From Jiella pacifica (GTDB taxonomy: Bacteria; Pseudomonadota; Alphaproteobacteria; Rhizobiales; Rhizobiaceae), in contig NZ_JAAAMG010000001.1 of assembly GCF_010500815.1 (NCBI RefSeq), positions 62,001-126,000 of the forward strand: DNA of 64,000 nt. Direction: 5' to 3'. The notes under the pieces were generated by a model. The model was not told where the DNA came from, made no database searches, and saw only the letters and a program-made list of their open reading frames with translations. A program made the translations under genes and the position numbers. Below, piece after piece: positions 46,081 to 54,818 of this stretch. Position 1 is the first letter of the stretch; each line of letters opens with the position of its first letter.

Positions 46081-46629
46081 TCAGATCTTCCCGTCGAGGC
46101 CCATCTGGTAGTATTTGTGGACGATCTGATCCTGGTTCTCGAGCAGCCAGTCGATCGACGGCTCGTTCCGCATCGCCTTGGCGATCGCCTTCTTCATGCC
46201 CTCGCGATGGATGTCGAAGAGCACCTTGTGGTCGAGGTCCTTCACGTCGACGATGGTCGGCGCCAGCCAGACCGAGCAGATGATGCCGAGATCGTTGACC
46301 TGATCCTTCGGCAGGATGCCTTCGCGCACCGCGTCGAGGACGCCGTTGGCGATGGCGAACTGCACCGTGCCCATCAGGATGTTGGTGTATTTCGGGTCGT
46401 CCACCGTCACCTTGGAGACGCAGAGCGTCGCCGGGCGCACCATGATGTCGGTGTTGAGCAGCGCGAAGACGCGGCTGTGGCCCTTCACCTGATCGCCCGT
46501 CAGCGTCGCCAGCGCGGTGCCGACAGGGCCGTCCAGCGCGCCGATGACGACTTCCGGCTCGGCCGCGGTCCCCGGAGGACCGCCTGCGACGAGTGCCTCG
46601 CCGGTGCGCATGATGATTTTTTCGCTCAT
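46081..46629 (-). CDS. Formaldehyde-activating enzyme family protein (Fae-like paralogue)
   Basis: A 182-residue protein of the Fae family; true Fae condenses formaldehyde with tetrahydromethanopterin. The framework is recognisable: VVIGALDGPVGTALATLTG, then PATLCVSKVTV and AVREGILPKDQVNDLGIIC. Aligned from memory with Methylobacterium Fae, the residue equivalent to the catalytic His17 is Glu24 or Pro25 here, so formaldehyde condensation is doubtful. Fae2/Fae3-type paralogues of unknown role are the better comparison. No tetrahydromethanopterin-pathway gene is adjacent; it lies downstream of gpmA on the same strand. Confidence 0.72.
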   Translation of the reverse strand: MSEKIIMRTGEALVAGGPPGTAAEPEVVIGALDGPVGTALATLTGDQVKGHSRVFALLNTDIMVRPATLCVSKVTVDDPKYTNILMGTVQFAIANGVLDAVREGILPKDQVNDLGIICSVWLAPTIVDVKDLDHKVLFDIHREGMKKAIAKAMRNEPSIDWLLENQDQIVHKYYQMGLDGKI

Positions 46630-46713
46630 GAGAAGTCACTCCTTGTCCCACCGGGGCCGGGGGTATCAAACCGAGGCTGAGGGCTCAAACGTCGCGGACG
46701 GACGGCTTGCCTT

Positions 46714-47334
46714 TCAGTCTTTCAGGACGCGCTTTTCCGCCACCGTCGTATCGGCGTTCAGGCGGTAGAGGATCGGCACCCCCGTCGCGATCTCTTCGGC
46801 GACGATCTGGTCCGGCGTCATCCCGTCCAGCGCCATCACGAGGGCGCGCAGCGAGTTGCCGTGGGCGGCGACGACGACGGTTCCGCCGGCCATCACCTTC
46901 GGCAGGATGTCATGGATGAAATAGGGCCAGACCCGCGCGCCCGTGTCCTTCAGGCTCTCGCCGCCCGGAGGGGGGGTGTCGTAGGAGCGGCGCCAGACAT
47001 GCACCTGCTCCTCGCCCCACTTCTTGCGGGCGTCGTCCTTGTTGAGGCCGGAGAGATCGCCATAGTCGCGTTCGTTGAGGGCGACGTCGCGGGTGATGGC
47101 AAGCCCCGTCTGGCCGAGTTCCTCCAGCATCAGGTCCAGGGTGCGCTGGGCCCGCGAGAGCTCGCTGGTGAAGGCGGTGTCGAAGACGAAGCCTTCTTCC
47201 TTCAGCTTGCGGCCAGCGGATTTCGCCTCCTCGACGCCCTTTTCCGTGAGCCCCGGGTCCTTCCAGCCGGTGAAGAGGTTCTTCAGGTTCCACTCGCTTT
47301 GGCCGTGTCGGACGAGGACGAGAATGCGGGACAT
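46714..47334 (-). CDS. gpmA: 2,3-bisphosphoglycerate-dependent phosphoglycerate mutase
   Basis: Glycolytic/gluconeogenic mutase interconverting 3- and 2-phosphoglycerate, 206 residues, the short alphaproteobacterial form. The phosphohistidine motif [10 protein letters not shown] is at residues 7-16, [13 protein letters not shown] follows, and the second catalytic histidine is in [12 protein letters not shown]. It lies 68 bases after dapB and is probably co-transcribed with it. Confidence 0.96.
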   Translation of the reverse strand: MSRILVLVRHGQSEWNLKNLFTGWKDPGLTEKGVEEAKSAGRKLKEEGFVFDTAFTSELSRAQRTLDLMLEELGQTGLAITRDVALNERDYGDLSGLNKDDARKKWGEEQVHVWRRSYDTPPPGGESLKDTGARVWPYFIHDILPKVMAGGTVVVAAHGNSLRALVMALDGMTPDQIVAEEIATGVPILYRLNADTTVAEKRVLKD

Positions 47335-47402
47335 CGAGGCTGCCTTTCCATGGAATCGTCGGTTGAGTTTGTAGCGCGGGCGAGCCGGAAAGTCGCGCGC
47401 CG

Positions 47403-48212
47403 TCAGCCGGAAAGGCCGAGGACGTCGCGCATCGAATAGAGGCCCGCCGGCTTTTCCCAGGCCCAGAGCGCTGCCTTGATGGCGCCCCTGGCGAAAATCG
47501 TCCGGTCGCCGGCGGCATGGGACAGTTCGATCCGCTCGCCTTCGCCGGCAAGGATCACCGAATGCTCACCGACCACGGAGCCGCCGCGCAGCGTCGCAAA
47601 GCCGATCGTGCCCGCCTCGCGAGCTCCGGTGATGCCGTCGCGGACCCGCACCGAGTGATCCGCCAGCGCGATGCCGCGGCCCTTCGCCGCCGCCTCGCCG
47701 AGGAGGAACGCGGTGCCCGAGGGCGCGTCGACCTTGTGCCGGTGATGCATCTCCAGAACCTCGATGTCGAAGGCGTCGGGACCGAGCGCTCTCGCCGCCT
47801 GTTCGACCAGCACGGCGAGGAGATTGACGCCGAGGCTCATGTTGCCGGATTTGACGATCGTCGCGCCATTCTCCGCCGCCGCGGCGATCTCTGCGTCCGC
47901 CTCGGCCTCGAAGCCGGTGGTGCCGATGACGTGGACGAGGCGGCGCTCCGCGGCTCTTTTTGCGATGTGGACGGAGACGGCCGGGGCAGTGAAGTCGACG
48001 ATGCCAGCCGCGCCTTCGAGCGCGGTGTCGATGTCACCCGTAACCGTCACCCCAATCTCGCCGATCCCGGCGAGAAGGCCCGCGTCGCTGCCGAGCGCCG
48101 GGGAGCCGTCACGCTCCAGCGCGGCATGCAGGGAGGCGCCTTCGGTCTCGGAAATTACCTTGACGAGCGTGCGGCCCATCCGGCCGGCGGCTCCGAGGAC
48201 GACGAGCTTCAT
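47403..48212 (-). CDS. dapB: 4-hydroxy-tetrahydrodipicolinate reductase
   Basis: NAD(P)H-dependent reductase of the lysine/diaminopimelate pathway, 269 residues. The Rossmann motif is [11 protein letters not shown] at 6-16, and the active-site segment is [20 protein letters not shown] near residue 150. GTTGF-like sequence of the family is also present. It precedes gpmA on the minus strand, with no other dap genes adjacent. Confidence 0.96.
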   Translation of the reverse strand: MKLVVLGAAGRMGRTLVKVISETEGASLHAALERDGSPALGSDAGLLAGIGEIGVTVTGDIDTALEGAAGIVDFTAPAVSVHIAKRAAERRLVHVIGTTGFEAEADAEIAAAAENGATIVKSGNMSLGVNLLAVLVEQAARALGPDAFDIEVLEMHHRHKVDAPSGTAFLLGEAAAKGRGIALADHSVRVRDGITGAREAGTIGFATLRGGSVVGEHSVILAGEGERIELSHAAGDRTIFARGAIKAALWAWEKPAGLYSMRDVLGLSG

Positions 48213-48660
48213 GGGTTGGATTCCTTTTCAGGCGGTGAGGTGACAACCATCGGCGTTCGGCCACTCACGTTACTGCCGTCATCCTCGGGACCCAACGCGT
48301 CGTCATTCTCGGGCCCCGTCCCGAGAATCCAGAGATCGCCGGGCGCGAATGGTTTCAGCTGCAGAAGGCAGCTTCCGCTGCAGAAGGTGGAAGCGAGCGA
48401 TGTTGCGGTGGGTGCCCCTGGAATCTCGGGACGGGGCCCGAGAATGACGAAGCTGCGGAGATTCGCCACCCCTGCAACGGTGGCATCGCCTGGCACCGGC
48501 TTACCGATGAAGCCCCTCTGAGATGTGTGAATGCTGTAGGGACGCGCCCGAGAATGACGACCTTTCGGGTTTCTGGCGTTCGGTTCTTCGGCCGCCTGAA
48601 TACTTCATTCGCAAACGCCGTCAAAGCGTCGATGTCCCCGGCAAGAACGCCGGACACCCC
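48213..48660. other. Gene-free repeat-rich spacer between dapB and the ABC exporter
   Basis: No credible gene. The region is occupied by a cluster of four copies of a CGTCATTCTCGGG palindrome (see 48277-48559) and a small direct repeat GCTGCAGAAGG near 48358 and 48378. Confidence 0.5.
48277..48559. repeat. Cluster of CGTCATTCTCGGG palindromic repeats
   Basis: The 26-base CGTCATTCTCGGG...CCCGAGA unit at 48301-48326 is perfectly reverse-complemented at 48424-48449, and the match continues about five bases inward with one mismatch. Shorter copies lie at 48277-48290 (forward) and 48547-48559 (reverse). Its form (CGTCAT, internal palindrome, ATCCA) parallels the element at 45844-45988 but with a different core. 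Confidence 0.75.
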
Positions 48661-50490
48661 TCAGCCCCTTGCCCCTGCCAAATCAGCCGATCGCCGGCTG
48701 CCACCCGACTGCAGGCCGTAGAACCGGGCGTAATGGCCTTCCTCGCGATCGACGAGATCACGATGCGTGCCGCGCTCGACGATCTGGCCGCCGTCGACGA
48801 CCAGGATCTGATCGGCGTTGGTGATGGTCGAAAGCCGGTGCGCGACGACGATGACGGTGCGGTTCTTCATCGCCGCGTCGAGGGCCGCCTGGACCAGCGT
48901 CTCGGAGCGGGTGTCGAGCGCCGAAGTCGCCTCGTCGAGAAGGAGGATCGGGGCGTTCCGGACGAGCGCCCGGGCGATCGACAGGCGCTGGCGCTGGCCG
49001 CCGGAAAGCGTCATGCCGTTCTCGCCGACGGGCGTGTCGTAGCCCTGGGGCGCTGCCAGGATGAATTCCTCGGCCTGGGCCTGGCGGGCGGCTTCGGCGA
49101 TCTCTTCGTCGGTGGCGTCCGGCCGCCCCAGCCGGATGTTCTCGCGGATCGTGCCCTCGAAGAGATACGGCGCCTGGGGAACATAGGCGATCTTCGAGCG
49201 CAGGGAGCGCTTGGTGACGTTGCGGATGTCCTCGCCGTCGACGGTGATCGCGCCCTCCTGAACGTCGTAGAACCGCTGGAGCAGGGCGACGATGGTCGAC
49301 TTGCCGCCGCCCGATGCGCCGATCAGCGCCGTCGTCTTGCCGGCCGGCGCCACGAAGGAGAGGTCGCGCAGCACGCTTTCGCCCGGGTAATAGCCGAAGG
49401 AGACGTTCCTGAAGGCGATCTCGCCGCGCTCGGCCTTGAGCTCCTTGGCGTCCGGCGCGTCGGCCTGTCGCGGCTCCATGTCGAGGATCTCGTAGATCAT
49501 CGAGGCGTTGACGAGGGCGCGCTCCAGCTGCACCTGCAGCTTGGCGAGCCGCCGCGCCGGATCATAGGCGAGCAGCAGCGCCGTGATGAAGGCGAACATC
49601 GAGCCCGGCGAGTAGCCGTAGACCACGGCCCGGTAGCCGGAATAGCCGATGACGCCGGCGATCGCGAGGCCGGCGAGCATCTCCGTCACCGGGCTGGTCC
49701 GCTCGGTAATGCCGGCGATCTTGTTGGAGCGTTCCTCGGCCTTCAGGATCAGGCGCTCGATCCGCTCGCGCAGCGGCGCCTCCATGGTGAAGGCCTTGAC
49801 CACGGTGATGCCCTGCGCCGCCTCCTGCATCGAGGCGAGGACCCGGGCGTTGATGTCGATCGCCTGACGGGTCGCCGCCCTCAGCTTCCGGGCGAGCCCG
49901 CCGATCATCAGGACGATCGGCGGCCCGGCGAGCAGGGCGATGCCCGACAGCACCGGATCCTGCCAGATCATCACGAAGACCAGGAAGACGAGGGTGAGGG
50001 CGTCGCGGGCGAGCGAGGTGACGGTGAGGTTCAGCGTGTCGCGGATGCCGGAGACGTTCTGATTGATCCGTGCGGCGAGATGGGCCGAGCGGTTCTCGGC
50101 GAAGAAGTCGACCGACAACTCGGTGATGTGGGCGAACAGCCGCCGCTGATAGCGGGCGACGATGTTGTTGCCGATCCGCGCCAGCACCACCGCCTGGCCA
50201 TAATTGGCAAGGCCGCGAATGGCGAAGGTGAGGAAGACGATGGCCGGTAGGCTGTAGATCGCCGTGCGGTTCTGCTGCACGAAGATCTTGTCGATCACGT
50301 CGCGCATGATCCAGGCGAGGAACGCCGTACAGCCCGCTGCGGCGATCAGGCAGCCGATCGCGACCGCGTACTGGCGCACGAAGAGGTGGCCGTTCTCGCG
50401 CATGATGCGCCCGATCAGTCCGATCACCAGCCCGCGCTTTTCCGGCGCGATGATGGAGAGCTTCTTCGTTTTGGTCGCCGTCTTGGTCAA
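48661..50490 (-). CDS. MsbA-like ABC exporter (half-transporter)
   Basis: A 609-residue fusion of a six-helix type-1 exporter domain (about 30-340) and an ATPase (about 365-600). Walker A is GASGGGKST, the signature LSGGQRQRLS, Walker B ILLLDEATSALD and the switch histidine is in VVAHRLSTI. It should work as a homodimer at the inner membrane, and lipid or lipopolysaccharide-precursor flipping is the common role of such proteins. A glucan or peptide exporter is also possible. It is a single gene, divergent from the GNAT gene. Confidence 0.9.
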   Translation of the reverse strand: MTKTATKTKKLSIIAPEKRGLVIGLIGRIMRENGHLFVRQYAVAIGCLIAAAGCTAFLAWIMRDVIDKIFVQQNRTAIYSLPAIVFLTFAIRGLANYGQAVVLARIGNNIVARYQRRLFAHITELSVDFFAENRSAHLAARINQNVSGIRDTLNLTVTSLARDALTLVFLVFVMIWQDPVLSGIALLAGPPIVLMIGGLARKLRAATRQAIDINARVLASMQEAAQGITVVKAFTMEAPLRERIERLILKAEERSNKIAGITERTSPVTEMLAGLAIAGVIGYSGYRAVVYGYSPGSMFAFITALLLAYDPARRLAKLQVQLERALVNASMIYEILDMEPRQADAPDAKELKAERGEIAFRNVSFGYYPGESVLRDLSFVAPAGKTTALIGASGGGKSTIVALLQRFYDVQEGAITVDGEDIRNVTKRSLRSKIAYVPQAPYLFEGTIRENIRLGRPDATDEEIAEAARQAQAEEFILAAPQGYDTPVGENGMTLSGGQRQRLSIARALVRNAPILLLDEATSALDTRSETLVQAALDAAMKNRTVIVVAHRLSTITNADQILVVDGGQIVERGTHRDLVDREEGHYARFYGLQSGGSRRSADLAGARG

Positions 50491-50810
50491 TCTCTCGTCC
50501 GGTCGCCGGTGGCGGGTTGGTTGCGCCTTGGCACGCGCGATCGAATTGAGGGCTTATGCCCAAGCGCACCGACCTCGCAATGGGCGAGGTGTCGAAATGC
50601 GTCCTCGGCATGGCCAGAAGACCGCCGGAACGTTGCAGGATTGCACTGATCGTGGTGGATTTTTCGGGGATGTGAGGCAAAATCGGCCGGTGTTCGAATG
50701 GCGGCTGGCTCGGCCTTCGCCTGGTCTGTAACGGGATCGGTGCCGCCAGAGCGTCGACTCACTTGCGGCCGTGATGTCGGCCTTTGCCGATCGGAAGGAA
50801 AGGATCTGCC
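50491..50810. other. Divergent spacer between the ABC exporter and the GNAT gene
   Basis: No gene, and no obvious palindromic operator or terminator by eye. Confidence 0.4.
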
Positions 50811-51389
50811 GTGTCCGGCGCTTATGTTCTTCGTCCCGCCCATCCGGACGATCTTTCGGCGATCACGGCGATCTACGAGCGGGAGGTCCTGACCGGCACC
50901 GCGACATACGAATTGATCCCGCCAGACGAAGCGGAAATGATGCGGCGCTTCGAGGAGATGCGGGCGAAGCACTATCCCTATCTCGTCGCCGAGGGCGATG
51001 GCGGAACGGTGCTCGGCTACGCCTATGCCGGCGGCTATCGCGCCAGACCCGCCTATAACTGGCTGGTCGAAGATTCGATCTATCTCGCACCGTCGGCACG
51101 GGGGAGAGGCGTCGGAACGGCGCTTCTGACGCGGCTCGTCGAAAAATGCGAGCGCCTCGGCTTTCGCCAGATGCTGGCGGTGATCGGCGACAGCGCCAAT
51201 CAAGGCTCGATCGGGCTGCACCGGAAGACGGGATTCCAGATGATCGGCACCATGCCGGCCACCGGGCTGAAATTCGGCCGCTGGATCGACACCGTCCTGA
51301 TGCAGCGACCGCTCGGGAACGGGGCCGACACCATTCCCGACGAGACCGTCTATCCCGGCGATTTCAGCGCGCCGCCGCATGGGACTTGA
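50811..51389 (+). CDS. GNAT acetyltransferase, phosphinothricin acetyltransferase-like
   Basis: A 192-residue N-acetyltransferase of the Pat/YncA group that transfers acetyl from acetyl-CoA to an amino group, possibly of methionine derivatives or amino-acid-like inhibitors. The start SGAYVLRPAHPDDL is typical. The acetyl-CoA loop is SARGRGVGTALLTRLVEKC (Q/R-x-x-G-x-G/A), and IGLHRKTGFQMIGTM follows. I chose the GTG at 50811 with AGGA 7 bases upstream. An ATG at 50784 would add nine unconserved residues. Confidence 0.88.
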   Translation: MSGAYVLRPAHPDDLSAITAIYEREVLTGTATYELIPPDEAEMMRRFEEMRAKHYPYLVAEGDGGTVLGYAYAGGYRARPAYNWLVEDSIYLAPSARGRGVGTALLTRLVEKCERLGFRQMLAVIGDSANQGSIGLHRKTGFQMIGTMPATGLKFGRWIDTVLMQRPLGNGADTIPDETVYPGDFSAPPHGT

Positions 51390-51444
51390 AGGCGGCGCGA
51401 CGGCGGGTTTGGACCTTCATGAGCTGGGTCGACCACAATGCCGA

Positions 51445-52614
51445 TCAGGCTCCGCGGCCCGAACGCGAAAGCCCGACAAGCGCGATGAGGGCGAGGCCGG
51501 CCGGCACCGCGGCGGCGACCCATTCCCGGCGTTGCTCGCGATTGCGTCTGCGCTCCCCGGCGCCGGCATAGAGCGCGTCAATCTCCCGCTTCAGCGACGG
51601 GTCCTTCTCGACGAACAGGCGGCCGCCGGCCATCGCCCCGTCGGCGACGCTGTCGGCCATCGTCGCGCCGCGGCTCCCCATCGGTTGTTCCGGTCCCGTC
51701 GTCGTGTCGCGCGCCGTCTGGTGTTCCATCTCCGAGTTCAGTTCGCCGCCGACGATGAGGACGATCATCGTCAGCCAGATCCAGGTCATCATGCCGATCA
51801 GTGCGCCGAGGGAACCGTAAGTAGCGTCGTAGGAGCCGAAATTCGCGGTGTAATAGGAAAACGCCAGCGAGACGATCGCGATGACGACGACGGCGAGCAC
51901 CGAGCCGGGGGTGATCCAGTTCCACTTGGCCGTCTCCCGGCTGGGGCCCCAGCGATAGAGCGCGGAGATGCCGAGGGAGACGACGACGAAGGCCGCCAGA
52001 ATGCCGCCGGCCGAGATCGCCCATTCGGTGGTGCTGCCGAGACCGACGCTGTCGAGAACCACCGGCAGGATGACCGTCATGGCGACCAGCAACAGGGCCG
52101 CCGCGACGAGGCAGAGGGTGAAGGCGAAGGAGGCGAGCGTCAGCTGGACGAAGGAGCGCTTCTCGGTCTCGTCATAGGCGACGTTCATCGCCTCGAACAG
52201 CGCCTTCACGCCGGCATTGGCGCTCCACAGCGAAATCGCCAGCGAGACGACCAGGGAGAGCCCCAGCGTTCCGTCGGCCGCGTCGATCAGGCGCTGCAGC
52301 TGCTGGTCGATCACCTCGACGGCCCCGCTGGGCAACAGGCTCGACAACTGGTCGATGTTGCTCTTCACCGTCGCCGGATCGGCGAACAGGCCGTAGACGG
52401 AGACGATCGCGGCCATGGCCGGAACCATGGCGAGCAAGAGGTAATAGGTGACGCCTGCGGCAACCAGGAGCACCCGATCCTTGCCGATTTCCGAATAGAC
52501 CCGCAGAAGGATGTGCTTCCAACCGGCCGCCGGTATCTCGGTCGGGCTGTGCGCCCTCAGTCCGAGTTCACCGGCGCGAATCTCACCGGAGCTGTTGACT
52601 GTCGTGATCGGCAT
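51445..52614 (-). CDS. YihY/virulence factor BrkB family membrane protein
   Basis: A 389-residue integral membrane protein of the YihY family, once mislabelled ribonuclease BN. Six hydrophobic segments lie between about residues 45 and 310, with family motifs GVTYYLLLAMVPAMAAIVSV and LSLAFSYYTANFGSYDATYG. The C-terminal cytoplasmic region of about 70 residues is polar and ends in another hydrophobic helix (about 368-385). Function is unknown. It is a single gene converging on the GNAT gene. Confidence 0.9.
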   Translation of the reverse strand: MPITTVNSSGEIRAGELGLRAHSPTEIPAAGWKHILLRVYSEIGKDRVLLVAAGVTYYLLLAMVPAMAAIVSVYGLFADPATVKSNIDQLSSLLPSGAVEVIDQQLQRLIDAADGTLGLSLVVSLAISLWSANAGVKALFEAMNVAYDETEKRSFVQLTLASFAFTLCLVAAALLLVAMTVILPVVLDSVGLGSTTEWAISAGGILAAFVVVSLGISALYRWGPSRETAKWNWITPGSVLAVVVIAIVSLAFSYYTANFGSYDATYGSLGALIGMMTWIWLTMIVLIVGGELNSEMEHQTARDTTTGPEQPMGSRGATMADSVADGAMAGGRLFVEKDPSLKREIDALYAGAGERRRNREQRREWVAAAVPAGLALIALVGLSRSGRGA

Positions 52615-52741
52615 GGTCCCGCCCCGTTTGCTTCCCGAGCGAGGGATCTATCGCGGCAACGGAAAGACCAAAGGTGCGCGCGCTGCGACCATTGATTAGG
52701 CGGGCAACGATCAGGTTCGCGAAGACGGGCCAGAACAGCCG

Positions 52742-53158
52742 TCAGCCGTTCTCCGCGACACGCAGATTACGGTCGAAGACCTTCAGCACCGCGGCAAGCT
52801 CATGCCCGCGTTTCAGGACGACGCCGCCGGCGGCGACCACCTGATAGGCACCCTGGCGGCGGGCGAGCTTTGGATCCTTGACGATCCGGTAGAGCGGCAT
52901 CTCGCTCGTCCGGCGGAAGATCGAGAACACCGCGCGGTCCTTCAGCATGTCGATCGCATAGTCGCGCCACTCGCCGGAGGCGACCATGCGGCCGTAGACG
53001 CCGAGGATCTGCGACAGTTCCCGCCGGTCGAAGGAAACGACGGCGGCGCGGGCATTGGCGGTCGGAAAAGCGACCAGATCGGCCGAAGCCCCGCCATTCA
53101 CGGGAGATTGCGTCAAGATTGCCCCTGTCCGTAGGACTCCTGCGGAGTCTTCAAGCAT
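52742..53158 (-). CDS. DUF2794 domain protein
   Basis: A 138-residue protein of unknown function conserved in Alphaproteobacteria. DUF2794 marks are VSFDRRELSQILGVYGRMVA, then SGEWRDYAIDMLKD and SEMPLYRIVKDPKLARRQGA. The start is uncertain. ATG 53158 lacks a good ribosome site and its first codons contain a hairpin (GACTCC/GGAGTC, near 53136-53150). A TTG near 53116 preceded by GGGG is an alternative. No signal peptide is seen. It may be read with the Crp/Fnr gene upstream on the same strand. Confidence 0.82.
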   Translation of the reverse strand: MLEDSAGVLRTGAILTQSPVNGGASADLVAFPTANARAAVVSFDRRELSQILGVYGRMVASGEWRDYAIDMLKDRAVFSIFRRTSEMPLYRIVKDPKLARRQGAYQVVAAGGVVLKRGHELAAVLKVFDRNLRVAENG

Positions 53159-53265
53159 GACAAGATGGTGACATGAAACCACGCTGCGGGCAAAGTCGAG
53201 ATTGCCGCGCGGCCCGGCCGCTGCGACGCGCAACCTGCCACCCGTTCCTGCCCCAGATAAGGGGC

Positions 53266-53973
53266 CTATTCCCGATCGGCGAGCAGCCGCAGGCTCTTTT
53301 CGTCGGTGATGATCAACCAGCCGTCCTTGAGATCGACGATCTCCCGCTTCTCCCAGGATTTCAGGCAGCGATTGACGTTCTCCCGGGCGCTGCCGATCAT
53401 GTTGGCGAGTTCGGTCTGCGACAGCGAGAGCCGCACGGGGCGCTTCGCAAAGGCATGGTTCGGCGATTCGAGAATGCGCAGGAGCGCCAGAGCGAGGCGG
53501 GTCGAGATGTCGAGGAAGGCGAGCTCGATCATCCGCTCGTCGGAGCGCCGCAGTCTGGCGCACAGAAGCTCCAGAAGCCGCAGGGCGCCCGCCGGGTGGC
53601 GCTCCAGGACGGCGAGGACGTCCCGCCGTTCGAGGACGAGCAATTCGACGTTCGTCGTCGCCCGCGCATCGGCGGAGCGCGGGCCGCCGTCGAACAGGGC
53701 GACCTCGCCGAAGACGTCGCCCTGGTGACAATCGGTCAGGACGAGATCCCGCGCGGTCGCGGTGACGAGCCCGATGCGCACCGTACCCTTCAGGACGGCC
53801 ATCATCGTCTGGCCGCCGTCTCCCGCCGCGAAGATCAGGTCACCGGCGGCGTAGCCCTTCGAATAGGCGTGGGCAACCAGCTCCTCGCGCATGTCCTGGG
53901 AAAGCGCCTCGAAGACCATGCAGCGGGACAGGGCGGCGAGCTTTTCGCTCGGATTCCGGGCAGTGGCCATCAA
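53266..53973 (-). CDS. Crp/Fnr-family transcriptional regulator
   Basis: A 235-residue regulator with an N-terminal cyclic-nucleotide-binding-like domain (about 12-135; GDVFGEVALFDGGPRSADA resembles the phosphate-binding cassette) and a C-terminal winged helix (about 150-225) with LSQTELANMIGSARENVNRC. The GEVALFDGGPRSA cassette retains the Glu and Arg expected for cyclic nucleotide binding, and no N-terminal FNR-type cysteines are present, so a cAMP-type ligand is plausible. Two TGTGA-N6-TCACT sites lie just beyond it, before two small secreted-protein genes. Confidence 0.9.
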   Translation of the reverse strand: MMATARNPSEKLAALSRCMVFEALSQDMREELVAHAYSKGYAAGDLIFAAGDGGQTMMAVLKGTVRIGLVTATARDLVLTDCHQGDVFGEVALFDGGPRSADARATTNVELLVLERRDVLAVLERHPAGALRLLELLCARLRRSDERMIELAFLDISTRLALALLRILESPNHAFAKRPVRLSLSQTELANMIGSARENVNRCLKSWEKREIVDLKDGWLIITDEKSLRLLADRE

Positions 53974-54099
53974 CGTTCCCAGGCTCGAGGTCTGAGCGGC
54001 GAAGCATAGAAGCAGGCCGAAACAGTGTCACGCGGGAGGAGGGCGACCGGGGCGCGGAGGCCAGCGATCGATCGCCGCGGTGGCCGGCGGCGCGTGCGG

Positions 54100-54115
54100 T
54101 GTGACGCCGGTCACT
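54100..54115 (+). promoter_or_regulatory. CRP-type site of a class II promoter, copy 1
   Basis: TGTGACGCCGGTCACT matches the CRP consensus TGTGA-N6-TCACA except for the last base. Nineteen bases later GGTAGGGTCACTTCATC (54135-54151) begins, with TAGGGT (54137-54142) as a -10 candidate. If transcription starts near 54149 the site is centred at -41.5, the class II position. It is oriented towards the small secreted protein at 54246 and lies next to the Crp/Fnr gene. Confidence 0.65.
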
Positions 54116-54245
54116 GAGGCCGGGCGGCACGATCGGTAGGGTCACTTCATCGGCGGACGAAACGAACCGCCGACCACCCCGAAAGGCCGGCCCGACCACC
54201 CCGAAAGGCCGGCCCGACCGGCTCGAACCCGAAAGGCAAGACATC

Positions 54246-54500
54246 ATGTTCCGCAAGGCCATCATCACCCTCGCCACCACCGCCGTCGTTGCCGGCGCTT
54301 CCCTCGGCGCCGCGCAGGCCCACGGTGCGAAATTCGGCGGCTACGGCCACGGCCATCACGGCGGCCACTACAAGAGCTTCGTCGTCAAGAAGAACGTCGG
54401 CTTCGGCCACTGCAGGTTCGTCAAGCGGAAGGTCTTCATCCGCTACAACAAATTCGGCCATCCGATCTACAAGTTCAAGGTCGTCAAGGTCTGCTTCTGA
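54246..54500 (+). CDS. Small secreted His/Gly/Lys-rich protein, paralogue 1
   Basis: An 84-residue exported protein. A signal peptide ends AQA near residue 25. The mature part opens with a His/Gly-rich stretch (about 26-42, GGYGHGHHGGHY), which may bind metal, then a basic C-terminal section with two cysteines 26 residues apart and the motif GHPIY. The same Cys-x26-Cys and G-x-P-I-Y layout recurs in the gene at 54819. I do not recognise a named family. It is preceded by a CRP-type promoter. Confidence 0.78.
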   Translation: MFRKAIITLATTAVVAGASLGAAQAHGAKFGGYGHGHHGGHYKSFVVKKNVGFGHCRFVKRKVFIRYNKFGHPIYKFKVVKVCF

Positions 54501-54818
54501 AGATCTCCCGCGATGTCGAAGTCACAATGCCCTCGGGTTCGTCAGAGCCCGGGGGCAAATGCATTCGGAACGGCAGGAACGCCGCGACCACGATGACGAT
54601 TCGACGCTGCCGAGGATCCCGACCAAACGGTCCGTCGAGGCCCTCGCCGCTGGCAGCTCGCGCCGGCCGGGCCGTCAGCGCCCGCCCGCGGTGTGACGCG
54701 GATCACTGAGGGCGGGACGGGCCGCCGGTAGGGTCACTTCATCTGCGGACGAGACGAGTCGACGTCCCTCTCAGGACGCCCCCGCATCAAGCGCCATCCC
54801 ACCTCGAAGGAACACCCC
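54501..54818. other. Spacer between the two small secreted-protein genes
   Basis: No gene. The second half (54690-54765) repeats the promoter block found before the first gene: CRP-type site, 19-base gap, GGTAGGGTCACTTCATC, then GCGGACGA. Confidence 0.6.
54692..54707 (+). promoter_or_regulatory. CRP-type site of a class II promoter, copy 2
   Basis: TGTGACGCGGATCACT has the same arms as the site at 54100, and GGTAGGGTCACTTCATC begins 19 bases later at 54727, exactly as in copy 1. It points to the small secreted protein at 54819. Confidence 0.65.

Noticed and set aside
53136-53150. GACTCC/GGAGTC hairpin as a terminator near the DUF2794 start
   Set aside because: No T-run, and it lies inside or at the start of the DUF2794 coding region depending on the true start.
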